Source: UBA10649 sp963793105
GTDB taxonomy: Bacteria; Actinomycetota; Actinomycetes; S36-B12
NCBI GenBank assembly: GCA_963793105.1
Contig: CAWBZB010000003.1
Span: 434,001-498,000 of the forward strand
Length of the DNA stretch: 64,000 bases
Direction of reading: 5' to 3'
Shown here in pieces: positions 45,671 through 54,300 of the stretch (its first letter is position 1; every line of letters starts with the position of its first letter). The notes beneath the pieces are model-generated. The model ran no database searches and was not told where the DNA came from. It saw only the letters and a list, made by a program, of their open reading frames with translations. The position numbers were made by a program, and so were the translations under genes.

Positions 45671-46860
45671 CGGCCTCCCGGTTCGCCGACGCGCCCAAGC
45701 TGGCGATCGACGACATCCTCGCCGACCCGAGCATCCACATCATCGTGTGCACGGGGGCCGGCGGCGTCGGCAAGACCACGACCGCTGCGGCTCTCGGCCT
45801 TCGAGCAGCTGAGCAGGGTCGTGACGTGTGCGTCCTGACGATCGACCCGGCCAAGCGGCTCGCGCAGGCGATGGGGCTGTCGACCCTGGACAACACTCCG
45901 CGCCAGGTTCCGGGCGTCTGCGCTCCGGACGGCTCCGGCTCGCTGTTCGCGATGATGCTGGACATGAAGCGCACCTTCGACGAGGTGGTCGAGGGACACG
46001 CGGACCCGGTGAGGGCGGAGCAGATCCTGTCCAACCCGTTCTACCAGGCGCTCTCGTCGTCGTTCGCCGGCACGCAGGAGTACATGGCGATGGAGAAGCT
46101 CGGCCAGCTGCGCGTGCGCGCCGAGGAGGAGGGCACCTGGGACCTCATCGTCGTCGACACGCCCCCCTCGCGGAGTGCGCTCGACTTCCTCGACGCTCCC
46201 GCTCGGCTCGGCTCCTTCCTCGACGGACGGTTCATCCGCATCCTCACCGCCCCGGCCCGTGGCGCCGGTCGGGGGATCGGCCGCATCGCGGCGCTGGGGT
46301 TCGGCCTGTTCACCAACGTGCTGAACAAGATCCTCGGCGCCCAGGTGCTGGCCGACGTCGGCACCTTCGTCGCCGCGATCGACACCACATTCGGGGGGTT
46401 CCGGGAGCGGGCGGACGCCACCTACGAGCTGCTCAAGGACGAGGGCACGTCGTTCGTCGTGATCGCGGCGCCCGAGCGGGACGCCCTGCGCGAGGCGGCC
46501 TACTTCGTCGAGCGGCTGCGGACGGACGAGATGCCCCTGGCCGGACTCGTGCTGAACCGCGTCCAGCCGGTCATCGACCCCGAGTTCACCAGCGAGCAGG
46601 CCTCCGCCGGGGCACAGGTCCTCATGGAACTGGCCGAGGAGGCCCCCGCCGACGAGGCTGCGGATGATCGACTCACGGCCGCCCTCATGACGCTGCATGC
46701 CCAGCGGGCCAGCCTCGCGGCGCGCCAGCGTCACCTGGCCGATCGTTTCACGGCGGCCCATCCGGGCGTTCCGGTCAGCGCGGTCCCGGCGCTGGCCGAG
46801 GACGTTCATGATCTCGAGGGGCTGCGGACGGTGGGGCACCTGCTCGCCGGACCGCTCTAG
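45667..46860 (+). CDS. ArsA/GET3-family ATPase, second subunit
   Basis: A 397-residue ATPase. Walker A TGAGGVGKTTT near residue 40, LTIDPAKRLAQAMG (the DPA switch I), and VVDTPPSRSALDFLD (switch II). A central hydrophobic helical insertion (GIGRIAALGFGLFTNVLN) is reminiscent of the client-binding region of Get3. Translationally coupled to the first subunit. Confidence 0.9.
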   Translation: MTASRFADAPKLAIDDILADPSIHIIVCTGAGGVGKTTTAAALGLRAAEQGRDVCVLTIDPAKRLAQAMGLSTLDNTPRQVPGVCAPDGSGSLFAMMLDMKRTFDEVVEGHADPVRAEQILSNPFYQALSSSFAGTQEYMAMEKLGQLRVRAEEEGTWDLIVVDTPPSRSALDFLDAPARLGSFLDGRFIRILTAPARGAGRGIGRIAALGFGLFTNVLNKILGAQVLADVGTFVAAIDTTFGGFRERADATYELLKDEGTSFVVIAAPERDALREAAYFVERLRTDEMPLAGLVLNRVQPVIDPEFTSEQASAGAQVLMELAEEAPADEAADDRLTAALMTLHAQRASLAARQRHLADRFTAAHPGVPVSAVPALAEDVHDLEGLRTVGHLLAGPL

Positions 46861-47043
46861 CGCACTTCGTGACTGGTGCTGCAGTCGATGGCCGCAGCTG
46901 ATCGTTCCGGCGGATCCGGACTCATCGCGGGCAGGGCTTCTTCATGTCCGCGAGCGACTGGTAGTTGGCGCAGGTCTTTGCGCGTCGGTCAGAGGGCGCG
47001 GCCGCCTGGGAAGCAGTGCCGTGATGAGCAGGAGCGCCCGGCC

Positions 47044-47358
47044 TCAGCCGGCGCGCTCGGACGTGCCGGTGAGGATGCGATGCCGCTCGTACTCGTCCTG
47101 CGCGGTCTGCAGCAGATGCCGCCACGAGGTGACGTTGGGGCGTCGGCGCAGGAGGGCGCGGCGCTCGCGCTCCGTCATGCCCCCCCAGACCCCGAACTCC
47201 ACGCGGTTGTCGAGTGCGTCCGCCAGGCATTCGGTTCGGACCTCGCACCCGACGCAGATGGCCTTCGCCCGATTCTGGGCGGCGCCTTGCACGAAAAGAG
47301 TGTCCGGATCTGTCGTGCGGCAAGCCGCCTGAGTGGCCCAATCGGTGTCAAAGGTCAT
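47044..47358 (-). CDS. WhiB-family iron-sulfur regulator
   Basis: A 104-residue WhiB-like protein. Four cluster cysteines: C13 and the C-x2-C-x5-C set at about 35, 38 and 44 (CVGCEVRTEC). The G-rich turn GVWGGMTERERR and a basic C-terminus (RRALLRRRP) follow. Binds 4Fe-4S and sigma factor region 4. Position beside the arsA pair and a class A PBP corresponds to mycobacterial WhiB4. Divergent from the PBP gene across about 190 bp with an AT-rich island at 47425-47460. Confidence 0.92.
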   Translation of the reverse strand: MTFDTDWATQAACRTTDPDTLFVQGAAQNRAKAICVGCEVRTECLADALDNRVEFGVWGGMTERERRALLRRRPNVTSWRHLLQTAQDEYERHRILTGTSERAG

Positions 47359-47549
47359 TCTCGCAATACACCCCTCACCTGGTCGCGTGTCGGCGGACGT
47401 TACGCCGTCCAGTATCGCGCAGGAAGGCTATATATGACTAGTGGTCATGGTTCTAACGAGTTATTCTGCGCCGTCAGAGCGGAATTCGGGGGCGGGGGCG
47501 TGAGCCGGTTGTGCTACGAGGGAACCAAGGCGCTTACCCTGAACGTCTG
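47359..47549. promoter_or_regulatory. divergent whiB/PBP control region
   Basis: 191 bp without genes. It contains the AT-rich stretch CTATATATGACTAGTGGTCA near 47428, with ATGAC/GTCAT arms, and TACCCT at 47535 with 9 nt to the PBP ATG. No factor can be assigned. Confidence 0.35.
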
Positions 47550-49760
47550 ATGAGCATGCAGCAGCCACCTGGGCGCCGGCCCGGGCCTATCGGAATCCTG
47601 GCCCGGATCGGCGGGATCGTGGTGGCCGCGACCGTGGCCGGACTGCTGGTCGGTTTCATGTTCGTGCCCTTCGTCGGCGGCGCGGGCGTGGTCACCCGCG
47701 ACATCGTCAAGAACTTCGAGAACCTCCCCGAGGCGCTGAGCGTTCCCCCGCTCCCCCAGCGCTCGATCATCCTGGCCTCCGACGGATCCATCCTGGCCAC
47801 GCTCTACTACCAGAACCGCGTCGAGGTGCCGCTCGACAGCATCTCCCCGGTCATGCGGCAGGCGACCGTGGCCGTCGAGGACGCTCGCTTCCTCGACCAC
47901 AACGGAGTCGACCTCCGCGGCGTCATCAGATCCCTGGCCACCAACGCGAGCGCCGGCGGGATCGAGCAGGGCAGCTCGACCCTGACGATGCAGTACGTCA
48001 AGAACGTCCTGGTCAACCAGGCCACCACGGCCGACGAGCTCGACGCCGCCAAGGGCGACACTGCCGCCCGCAAGCTCCGTGAGGTGCGCTACGCCCTCGG
48101 CCTGGAGAAGATCTTCACCAAGGCCGAGATCCTCGAGCGGTACCTCAACATCGCCTACTTCGGCGCCGGCGCGTACGGGATCGAGGCGGCGGCCCGCCGC
48201 TACTTCTCCAAGCCGGCCGCCGACCTCGACCTCGCCGAGTCCGCCACCCTGGCCGGCATCGTCCAGCAGCCCACCGCCTACGACCCGCTGCGCAACCCGG
48301 AGCTGAGCACCACTCGCCGGAACGTGGTCCTGCGCCGGATGGTCGAGGCGGGATTCATCACGGAGGTGCAGGCCGACCGCGCGGCGCTCAAGCCCATGAA
48401 GGATCTGCTGGAGCCCTCGCTCACCACCAACGGATGCACGTCGTCCTACGCCCCGTACTTCTGCGACTACGTCGTCCAGACCATCCGCCAGGACCCGACC
48501 TTCGGCAACTCCCCGGAGGAGCGCGAGGCGTTCCTCCGGCGCGGTGGGTACACCATTCGCACGACCCTCGACCCGCAGGCCCAGAACGGCGCCTTCGAGA
48601 CCGTGACGGACTACATCCCCATCAAGGACAACAGCAAGCGCGCCGCCGCCATCTCCATGGTGGAGCCCGGCACGGGCCACGTCCTCGCCATGGCGCAGAA
48701 CCGCGAATGGGGCACGTCCGGCAAGGGAAAGACGACGTACAACTACAACGTCGGCCGGGACATGGGCGGCACCATCGGCATGCAGGCGGGATCGACCTTC
48801 AAGGTCTTCGCCCTGGCCGCCGCCCTCGAGGACGGCATCTCGCCCTTCGAGTACATCCCGTCGTACAGCCCGAAGACGTTCAACAACTTCAAGAACTGCA
48901 CGACCGGCAAGAAGTTCAAGCCGGTCACGGTCCGCAACTCCACCACGTCGGGGACTCTCGACATGGCGCGGGCCACTGCGTACTCCACCAACACCTACTT
49001 CATGACGCTCGAGGAGCGCACGGGAATCTGTCGACCAGCCGAGATCGCCGAGTCCATGGGGGTCAAGCTCGGCAACGGCGACCCGCTGCTGCGGGTGCCC
49101 ACCCTCGCCATCGGCACGATGGAGGTCACCCCGCTGGCCATGGCCAATGCCTACGCCACGTTCGCCGCTCACGGGATCTACTGCAAGCCCGTGGTCATCC
49201 TCGATATCCGCGACCGTGAAGGCGTGCGACTGCCCGTTCCGGACGGCGACTGCACCCGCGTTCTCAAGCGCGACGTGGCCGACACGGTGACCGTCATGCT
49301 CAACGGCGTCGTGAACGGATCCATCCCCGGTCGCACCGGGCAGGAGATGGCACTGGAGGAGCGACAGGTCGCCGGCAAGACCGGCACGACGAACGACTCG
49401 GCCGCCGTCTGGTTCGCCGGGTACACCCCGCAGCTGGCGTCGGCCGTATGGGTGGGCGACCCTCGCGGCGGCTACGCCCACCCGATGAAGAAGGTGACCA
49501 TCAAGGGCACCTACTACCCGCAGGTCTACGGCGGAACGCTTCCCGGCCCCATCTGGCGCGACGCCATGGAGATCGCCCTCCAGGGCAAGGAGCCCCTGAA
49601 GTTCAGTATCAAGAACAAGTACGGCCTGACGACGGATGACCCGTACGTCTATGTGCCGCCGCCAGTGACGTCCACGCCGAGTGAGCCGGCCGAGCCGTCC
49701 ACCCCCGAGCCGCCGAGCTTCGACAACAGCGACGCGGCCACCGTGGGCGCGTCGGAGTAA
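47550..49760 (+). CDS. class A penicillin-binding protein
   Basis: A 736-residue bifunctional peptidoglycan synthase. One N-terminal membrane anchor (about residues 17-45). The GT51 transglycosylase domain has VEDARFLDHNGVD, QGSSTLTMQYVKN and RYLNIAYFGAGAYGIEAAA-type motifs. The transpeptidase domain has SxxK in GSTFK, STN in YSTNTYF, and KTGTT. A Pro/Ser/Glu-rich tail ends the protein; the PASTA domain seen in mycobacterial PonA2 is absent. Start is ATG 47550 or 47556. Confidence 0.9.
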   Translation: MSMQQPPGRRPGPIGILARIGGIVVAATVAGLLVGFMFVPFVGGAGVVTRDIVKNFENLPEALSVPPLPQRSIILASDGSILATLYYQNRVEVPLDSISPVMRQATVAVEDARFLDHNGVDLRGVIRSLATNASAGGIEQGSSTLTMQYVKNVLVNQATTADELDAAKGDTAARKLREVRYALGLEKIFTKAEILERYLNIAYFGAGAYGIEAAARRYFSKPAADLDLAESATLAGIVQQPTAYDPLRNPELSTTRRNVVLRRMVEAGFITEVQADRAALKPMKDLLEPSLTTNGCTSSYAPYFCDYVVQTIRQDPTFGNSPEEREAFLRRGGYTIRTTLDPQAQNGAFETVTDYIPIKDNSKRAAAISMVEPGTGHVLAMAQNREWGTSGKGKTTYNYNVGRDMGGTIGMQAGSTFKVFALAAALEDGISPFEYIPSYSPKTFNNFKNCTTGKKFKPVTVRNSTTSGTLDMARATAYSTNTYFMTLEERTGICRPAEIAESMGVKLGNGDPLLRVPTLAIGTMEVTPLAMANAYATFAAHGIYCKPVVILDIRDREGVRLPVPDGDCTRVLKRDVADTVTVMLNGVVNGSIPGRTGQEMALEERQVAGKTGTTNDSAAVWFAGYTPQLASAVWVGDPRGGYAHPMKKVTIKGTYYPQVYGGTLPGPIWRDAMEIALQGKEPLKFSIKNKYGLTTDDPYVYVPPPVTSTPSEPAEPSTPEPPSFDNSDAATVGASE

Positions 49761-49801
49761 CCGCGAACATCGCGATCAGCCCTCGGATCCCGGGGCGGTC
49801 C

Positions 49802-50267
49802 TCAGATCCCGAGTGCGGCCTTGACCTGCGCGGCAACCTGCGCGCCGTCGGAACGCCCTTTCACCTGCGGCTGCACGCGCTTCATGACCTCGCCCATGGC
49901 GGCCCGGCCGGAGGCGCCGGTCGCCACCACGTCGGCCACCGCGGCATCGATGATCGTGCGGACCTCGAGATCTGACAGCGGCATCGGCAGGTAGCGCGCA
50001 ATGACCTCGAGCTCGGCTCGTTCGCGGTCGGCCAGCTCCGGGCGGAGGGCTCCGTCGTAGGCGTCCGCGGACTCGCGTCGCTTCTTGGCCTCACGGCTCG
50101 AGCACGGTGAGGACGTCATCGTCGCTGAGCTCCCTGGCCTCCTTGCCGGAGACCTCCTCGTTGGTCACGGCCGTGAGCACCATGCGGATCGTGGCAGCCG
50201 TCACCTCGTCCCGCGACTTGATGGCACCGGTGAGGTCGGCCTGCAACTGGTCCTTGAGTGCGCTCAT
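49802..50267 (-). pseudogene. YqeY/GatB-like protein, frameshifted
   Basis: About 154 residues after repair. The ATG at 50267 begins MSALKDQLQADLTGAIKSRD and runs to LTVLE; removal of one base near 50097 joins it to EAKKRRESADAYDGALRPEL and the rest. The helical GatB/YqeY domain (related to the tRNA-binding tail of GatB) is otherwise complete. The unrepaired frame hits a stop two codons after the shift. Function in tRNA metabolism is inferred from the domain only. Confidence 0.78.
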
Positions 50268-50325
50268 GGCTTCATTCTCTCACCGCCGGAACCGCGCTGA
50301 CGGGTCGTCCGTGCGACCATGAGGC

Positions 50326-51210
50326 ATGCGCAGAACCACGAGGGTCCTGGCGGGTACCGCTGCCGCGGGTGTCGCCGGACTGGCCTACGCCTACTGGGAG
50401 GCCTCGGCGTTCACGCTGCGCCGGGTGACGGCGACGGTGCTTCCGGCCGGGCAGCGGGACCTGCGGATCCTGCACGTGTCCGACCTCCACCTCGTGCCGG
50501 GGCAGCGCAAGAAGCAGGACTGGGTGCGCTCGCTGTCGGAACTGCGGCCGGATGCCGTCATCGTCACCGGAGACTTCCTCTCGCACCCCGACGCCGTGCC
50601 GCATGTGCTCGACACCCTGGATCCGCTGTTCGACGTGCCCGGAGCGTTCGTTCTCGGCAGCAACGACTACTACGCACCCCGTCCGCTCAACTGGGCGAGA
50701 TACCTCAACGGACCGTCCCAGCTCGAGCCGAATCGTCCGATGCTGCCGTGGGAGGATCTCGTCGACGGGCTCACGACCAACGGCTGGCTCGACCTCGGCA
50801 ACACGCGCGCGACCATGAAGGTTGACGGGCGCGAGATCGACGTGCGCGGAGTGGACGACCCGCACATCAGCCGCGACCGGTACGACCAGGTCGCCGGCCC
50901 GTTCGACCCCGCTGCGGATCTCGCCCTGGGCGTGACGCACGCGCCGTACCTGCGGGTGCTGGACGCCATGGCCGCCGACGGCGCCGACCTGGTGCTGGCC
51001 GGCCACACGCACGGGGGGCAGCTGTGCGTCCCCGGGGTCGGAGCCCTGGTGACGAACTGCGACCTGCCGCGCACGCAGGCCAAGGGCCTGTCGTCGCACG
51101 ACGGCGCCGCCCTGCACGTGTCCGCCGGCCTCGGGACGTCCCCCTACGCACCCGTGCGCTTCGCCTGCCGCCCTGAGGCGACCCTGCTCACCCTCACGCC
51201 TTCTCGTTGA
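50326..51210 (+). CDS. calcineurin-like metallophosphoesterase
   Basis: A 294-residue enzyme with an N-terminal hydrophobic segment (signal anchor). Metal motifs: HVSDLHLVPG (DxH), VTGDFLSHP (GD), LGSNDYY (GN[D/H] variant with Asp in place of His), GVTHAPYL and LAGHTHGGQL. The YkuE/YaeI-like subgroup acts on membrane-lipid or nucleotide phosphodiesters; substrate unknown. Its TGA stop (51208-51210) lies inside the palindromic repeat. Confidence 0.87.
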   Translation: MRRTTRVLAGTAAAGVAGLAYAYWEASAFTLRRVTATVLPAGQRDLRILHVSDLHLVPGQRKKQDWVRSLSELRPDAVIVTGDFLSHPDAVPHVLDTLDPLFDVPGAFVLGSNDYYAPRPLNWARYLNGPSQLEPNRPMLPWEDLVDGLTTNGWLDLGNTRATMKVDGREIDVRGVDDPHISRDRYDQVAGPFDPAADLALGVTHAPYLRVLDAMAADGADLVLAGHTHGGQLCVPGVGALVTNCDLPRTQAKGLSSHDGAALHVSAGLGTSPYAPVRFACRPEATLLTLTPSR

Positions 51211-51270
51211 GTGGTCGCTCGTGCACCGGCCCGGGGCTCTGCGGACGTGCAGGAGCGCCCACTCAACGAA
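51201..51270. repeat. CGTTGAGTGG-family palindrome
   Basis: Left arm TTCTCGTTGAGTGGTCGCTC (51201-51220) and right arm GAGCGCCCACTCAACGAA (51253-51270), between convergent genes. It provides the stop codon of the phosphoesterase gene. Confidence 0.75.
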
Positions 51271-51282
51271 GGGAGGGGAGGG

Positions 51283-52293
51283 TCAGGCGCGGAACAGCGC
51301 TGAATACGCGTTGATCGCTGGCTGGCCGCCGAGGTGCGCGTAGAGCACGGTCGAGTCCGGCCCGATCTCGCCGCTCGTGACCAGGTCGATCAGGCCCGCC
51401 ATCGACTTGCCCTCGTAGACCGGGTCGATGATGACCCCCTCCAGGCTGCCGGTGAGTCGGATGGCGTCGAGCGTCGACTGCACGGGGATGCCGTAGTAGT
51501 CACCCGCCCACCCCTCGAGCACGGTGATCTCGTCATCGCGCAGGTCACGCCCGAGCCCGATCAGCTCCGCGGTGCTCCGCGCGATGCGCGCCACCTGCGC
51601 ACGCGTCGGCTCGATCTTCGCGGATGCGTCGATGCCGATGACGCGTCGGGGCCGGTCCTGCCCCGCGAAGCCGGCGATCATGCCCGCGTGCGTGCTCCCC
51701 GTGACCGAGCACACGACGATCGTGTCGAAGAAGACGCCGAGCTCCGCCTCCTGCTGCTCGACCTCGTACGCCCAGTTCGCGAAGCCGAGGCCCCCGAGCG
51801 GATGGTCCGAGGCCCCGGCCGGGATCCCGTACGGCGTGCCTCCGCGCGCCCGTACATCGTCCAGCGCCTGATTCCAGCTGTCCCGAAACCCGATGTCGAA
51901 GCCGGACGGGTCCAGGCGCACCTCCGCGCCCATGATCCGGGACAGCATGATGTTGCCGACCCGGTCATTGACCGAGTCGGGCCAGTCCACCCAGGCCTCC
52001 TGCACCAGGACGGCCTTCAGTCCGAGCTTGGCCGCCACCGCGGCTACCTGCCGGGTGTGGTTGCTCTGCACGCCGCCGATCGAGACCAGCGTGTCCGCGC
52101 CCTGGGCCAGCGCCTCCGGGACGATGTACTCCAGCTTGCGGGTCTTGTTGCCGCCGAAGGCCAGACCGCTGTTGCAGTCCTCTCGCTTCGCCCAGATCTG
52201 CGCGCCGCCGAGGTGGGCACTGAGCCGAGGCAGCGGATGCACCGGGCTCGGGCCGAACATCAGCGGATAGCGGGGGAAGTCCTCCAGCGCCAC
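51283..52293 (-). CDS. acdS: 1-aminocyclopropane-1-carboxylate deaminase
   Basis: A 336-residue PLP enzyme. It has the KREDCNSGLAFGGNKTRKLEY block with the PLP Lys, SIGGVQSNHTRQVAA, and GSTHAGMIAGF. The residues that separate true ACC deaminases from D-cysteine desulfhydrases are present: Glu in DPVYEGKSM and Leu in YAHLGGQPA. The enzyme converts ACC, the plant ethylene precursor, to 2-oxobutyrate and ammonia. GTG 52293 is chosen over the ATG 33 bp upstream because GAGGAGGAC lies just before it. Confidence 0.9.
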   Translation of the reverse strand: MALEDFPRYPLMFGPSPVHPLPRLSAHLGGAQIWAKREDCNSGLAFGGNKTRKLEYIVPEALAQGADTLVSIGGVQSNHTRQVAAVAAKLGLKAVLVQEAWVDWPDSVNDRVGNIMLSRIMGAEVRLDPSGFDIGFRDSWNQALDDVRARGGTPYGIPAGASDHPLGGLGFANWAYEVEQQEAELGVFFDTIVVCSVTGSTHAGMIAGFAGQDRPRRVIGIDASAKIEPTRAQVARIARSTAELIGLGRDLRDDEITVLEGWAGDYYGIPVQSTLDAIRLTGSLEGVIIDPVYEGKSMAGLIDLVTSGEIGPDSTVLYAHLGGQPAINAYSALFRA

Positions 52294-52360
52294 GGGTCCT
52301 CCTCGGATCGGGGTCGATGCGGACACTAGCGGCGCCTGAGGTTAGACTCCGCAGGGCCTT

Positions 52361-52437
<77 letters not shown>

Positions 52438-52439
52438 CG

Positions 52440-52469
52440 CGTGGGACCAGCCTTCTGGCTGGTCCCACG
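52440..52469 (+). terminator. terminator of tRNA-Pro
   Basis: CGTGGGACCAGCC pairs with GGCTGGTCCCACG around TTCT, 2 nt after the CCA end. Confidence 0.8.
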
Positions 52470-52514
52470 TCGCATGCCCGGCCCCGGCGAATCGCACCGG
52501 ATAGCCTTCCTGCC

Positions 52515-53300
52515 ATGACCGTGCCCGACCGCCGTCCGAGTCGCAGCGAGCTTGGACCCGTCACCCGGGCCTACGTGAAGTCCATGGGCTGGCGGTCGGT
52601 GAACATGCACACGCACATCTCCCTGGTGAACCGGTACGTCTATATCGAGGTCCCCAAGGCGGGTTGCGGCACCATGAAGGCGACCCTCGGCGGGCTCGAG
52701 GCGGCCCGGATGAACCCCGGCATGGTCCAACGCGTCCAGGACAGCCCGCACGACCGCTTTGCCGCCACCCCGTTCGTCAAGCCGTTCCAGCTGCCACCGG
52801 ACCTGCTGGAGGAGGTGCTGACCGGATCCGCGTACCGCAGGTTCACGGTCGTTCGCGACCCGGCCTCGCGCCTGCTGTCCGGCTACATCGAGAAGATCGG
52901 CCAGGGCCTGAAGCAGTCCGGTCCGATCGTCGAGGCCATCCGGGCGACGACCGGTCACACGCTCGAGCCGGAGGACATCACGCTCGAGCAGTTCCTCGAG
53001 GTCATCGCTGGCCAGGAGTCCCGCGACCAGGATCCGCACTGGCGCCGGCAGGCCGACCACCTCGGGGTCGGCATCGTCGACTACGACGCGATCATCCATC
53101 TGGAGGAGCTGGACTCCTCATGGGACAGGATCGGCGAGCTGACATCCATCCCGGGCCTTCAGGAGCAGTTCTTCTGCCGGTACTCCACCGGTGCACGCAA
53201 CCTCATGGGCGATTACTTCACTCCCCCGCTGCTGGCCCGCGTCGCGGAGGTCTACGCCCGCGACTACCCGGCGCTGGGCTACCCCCTGCCTGGCGAGTGA
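52515..53300 (+). CDS. sulfotransferase-family protein
   Basis: A 261-residue protein. The PAPS-binding signatures are IEVPKAGCGTMKATL (5'-phosphosulfate loop) near residue 45 and FTVVRDPASRLLSGY (3'-phosphate loop) near 112, as in the Sulfotransfer_2/HNK-1 type family. No signal peptide, so it is cytosolic. The acceptor is unknown. TAGCCT lies 7 nt before the ATG. Confidence 0.82.
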   Translation: MTVPDRRPSRSELGPVTRAYVKSMGWRSVNMHTHISLVNRYVYIEVPKAGCGTMKATLGGLEAARMNPGMVQRVQDSPHDRFAATPFVKPFQLPPDLLEEVLTGSAYRRFTVVRDPASRLLSGYIEKIGQGLKQSGPIVEAIRATTGHTLEPEDITLEQFLEVIAGQESRDQDPHWRRQADHLGVGIVDYDAIIHLEELDSSWDRIGELTSIPGLQEQFFCRYSTGARNLMGDYFTPPLLARVAEVYARDYPALGYPLPGE

Positions 53301-53334
53301 GCCTTCGACCCCCGCTGTCGGCTACCGTCCGGGA

Positions 53335-53964
53335 ATGACCACCCCGCCCCGCTGGTTCACCGACACGGCCGACGACCACTCGCAGTGGTACGTCTCGCAC
53401 TTTCGAAGGCTGGCGGAAGAAGGGGCGGACCTCAGCGGCGAGGCCCGCCTGATGGATGCGCTGGCGCCGCCGCACTCCCGCATCCTCGACGCCGGATGCG
53501 GACCCGGGCGCACGGGCGCCGCCCTCTACGAGCGCGGACACCACGTCGTGGGCGTTGACGTCGACCCCGAGCTCGTAGAGGCAGCGCGGGAGGACCACCC
53601 CGGCCCGCGCTGGATCGTGGCCGATCTCGCCGAGCTCGACCTTGCGGCGGTGGGGGAGCCCGAGCCCTTCGACGCCGCGATCATGGCGGGCAACGTCATC
53701 GCCTACGTCGCTCCCGCCACCGAGACCGAGGTGCTTCGGCGCATCCGCCGGCATCTGCGACCAGACGGCATCCTGCTCGTCGGCTTCCACACCGAGCGAT
53801 ACGACCTGGCGGAGTTCGACCGGCACCTCGAGGACGCGGGCTTCACCCTCGAGCACCGTTTCGCGACCTGGGACCTGCGCCCGTGGCGAGCCGACGCGGA
53901 CTTCGCCGTCAGCGTGCTCCGGCGACCCGCCGGCGACTTCCAAGGAGGACCCGATGGGCGATGA
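53335..53964 (+). CDS. class I SAM-dependent methyltransferase
   Basis: A 209-residue enzyme. Motif I is ILDAGCGPGRTG near residue 50, motif II VVGVDVDPEL, and a post-I DLAEL. The substrate is unknown. TACCGT (53323-53328) lies 6 nt before the ATG. The downstream cupin gene overlaps its end by 11 bp. Confidence 0.87.
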   Translation: MTTPPRWFTDTADDHSQWYVSHFRRLAEEGADLSGEARLMDALAPPHSRILDAGCGPGRTGAALYERGHHVVGVDVDPELVEAAREDHPGPRWIVADLAELDLAAVGEPEPFDAAIMAGNVIAYVAPATETEVLRRIRRHLRPDGILLVGFHTERYDLAEFDRHLEDAGFTLEHRFATWDLRPWRADADFAVSVLRRPAGDFQGGPDGR

Positions 53965-54295
53965 CGTGAACCTGTCGATGACGGACCTCGCGGACGTCGC
54001 CGCACTGGTGGACGTGGCGGCTGACAGCACCGTGTCCCGCACCGTCCTGAAGGCCGAGGGCGCACGCGTCGTGCTGTTCTCCTTCGACGACGGCCAGGAG
54101 CTGACGGAGCACACGGCCGCGGTACCCGTGCTGCTGCAGGCGCTGGACGGCAGCTTCGAGATCACCGCCGCGGGGCGCACCGCCATCCTCGCGCCCGGGA
54201 ACCTCATCCACCTCGGCAGCCGCACTCCGCACGCGGTGCTCGCGGTGGAGCCGGGGCGCCTGCTGCTCACCATGCTCGACCCACGCCAGGGCTGA
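53954..54295 (+). CDS. small cupin-domain protein
   Basis: A 113-residue single-domain cupin. The first half has ELTEHTAAVPVLLQALDGS, the second APGNLIHLGSRTPHAV. The metal-ligand His of motif 1 is kept (EH) but the usual HxH pair is not. The AAGGAGG site inside the methyltransferase 3' end sets the start. Confidence 0.8.
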   Translation: MGDDVNLSMTDLADVAALVDVAADSTVSRTVLKAEGARVVLFSFDDGQELTEHTAAVPVLLQALDGSFEITAAGRTAILAPGNLIHLGSRTPHAVLAVEPGRLLLTMLDPRQG

Positions 54296-54300
54296 GGCCC

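Noticed and set aside
46861..47043. Possible small secreted protein on the minus strand ending CANYQSLADMKKPCPR
   Set aside because: The C-terminal peptide looks protein-like, but there is no start codon with a ribosome site and the upstream frame is antisense-like within whiB.
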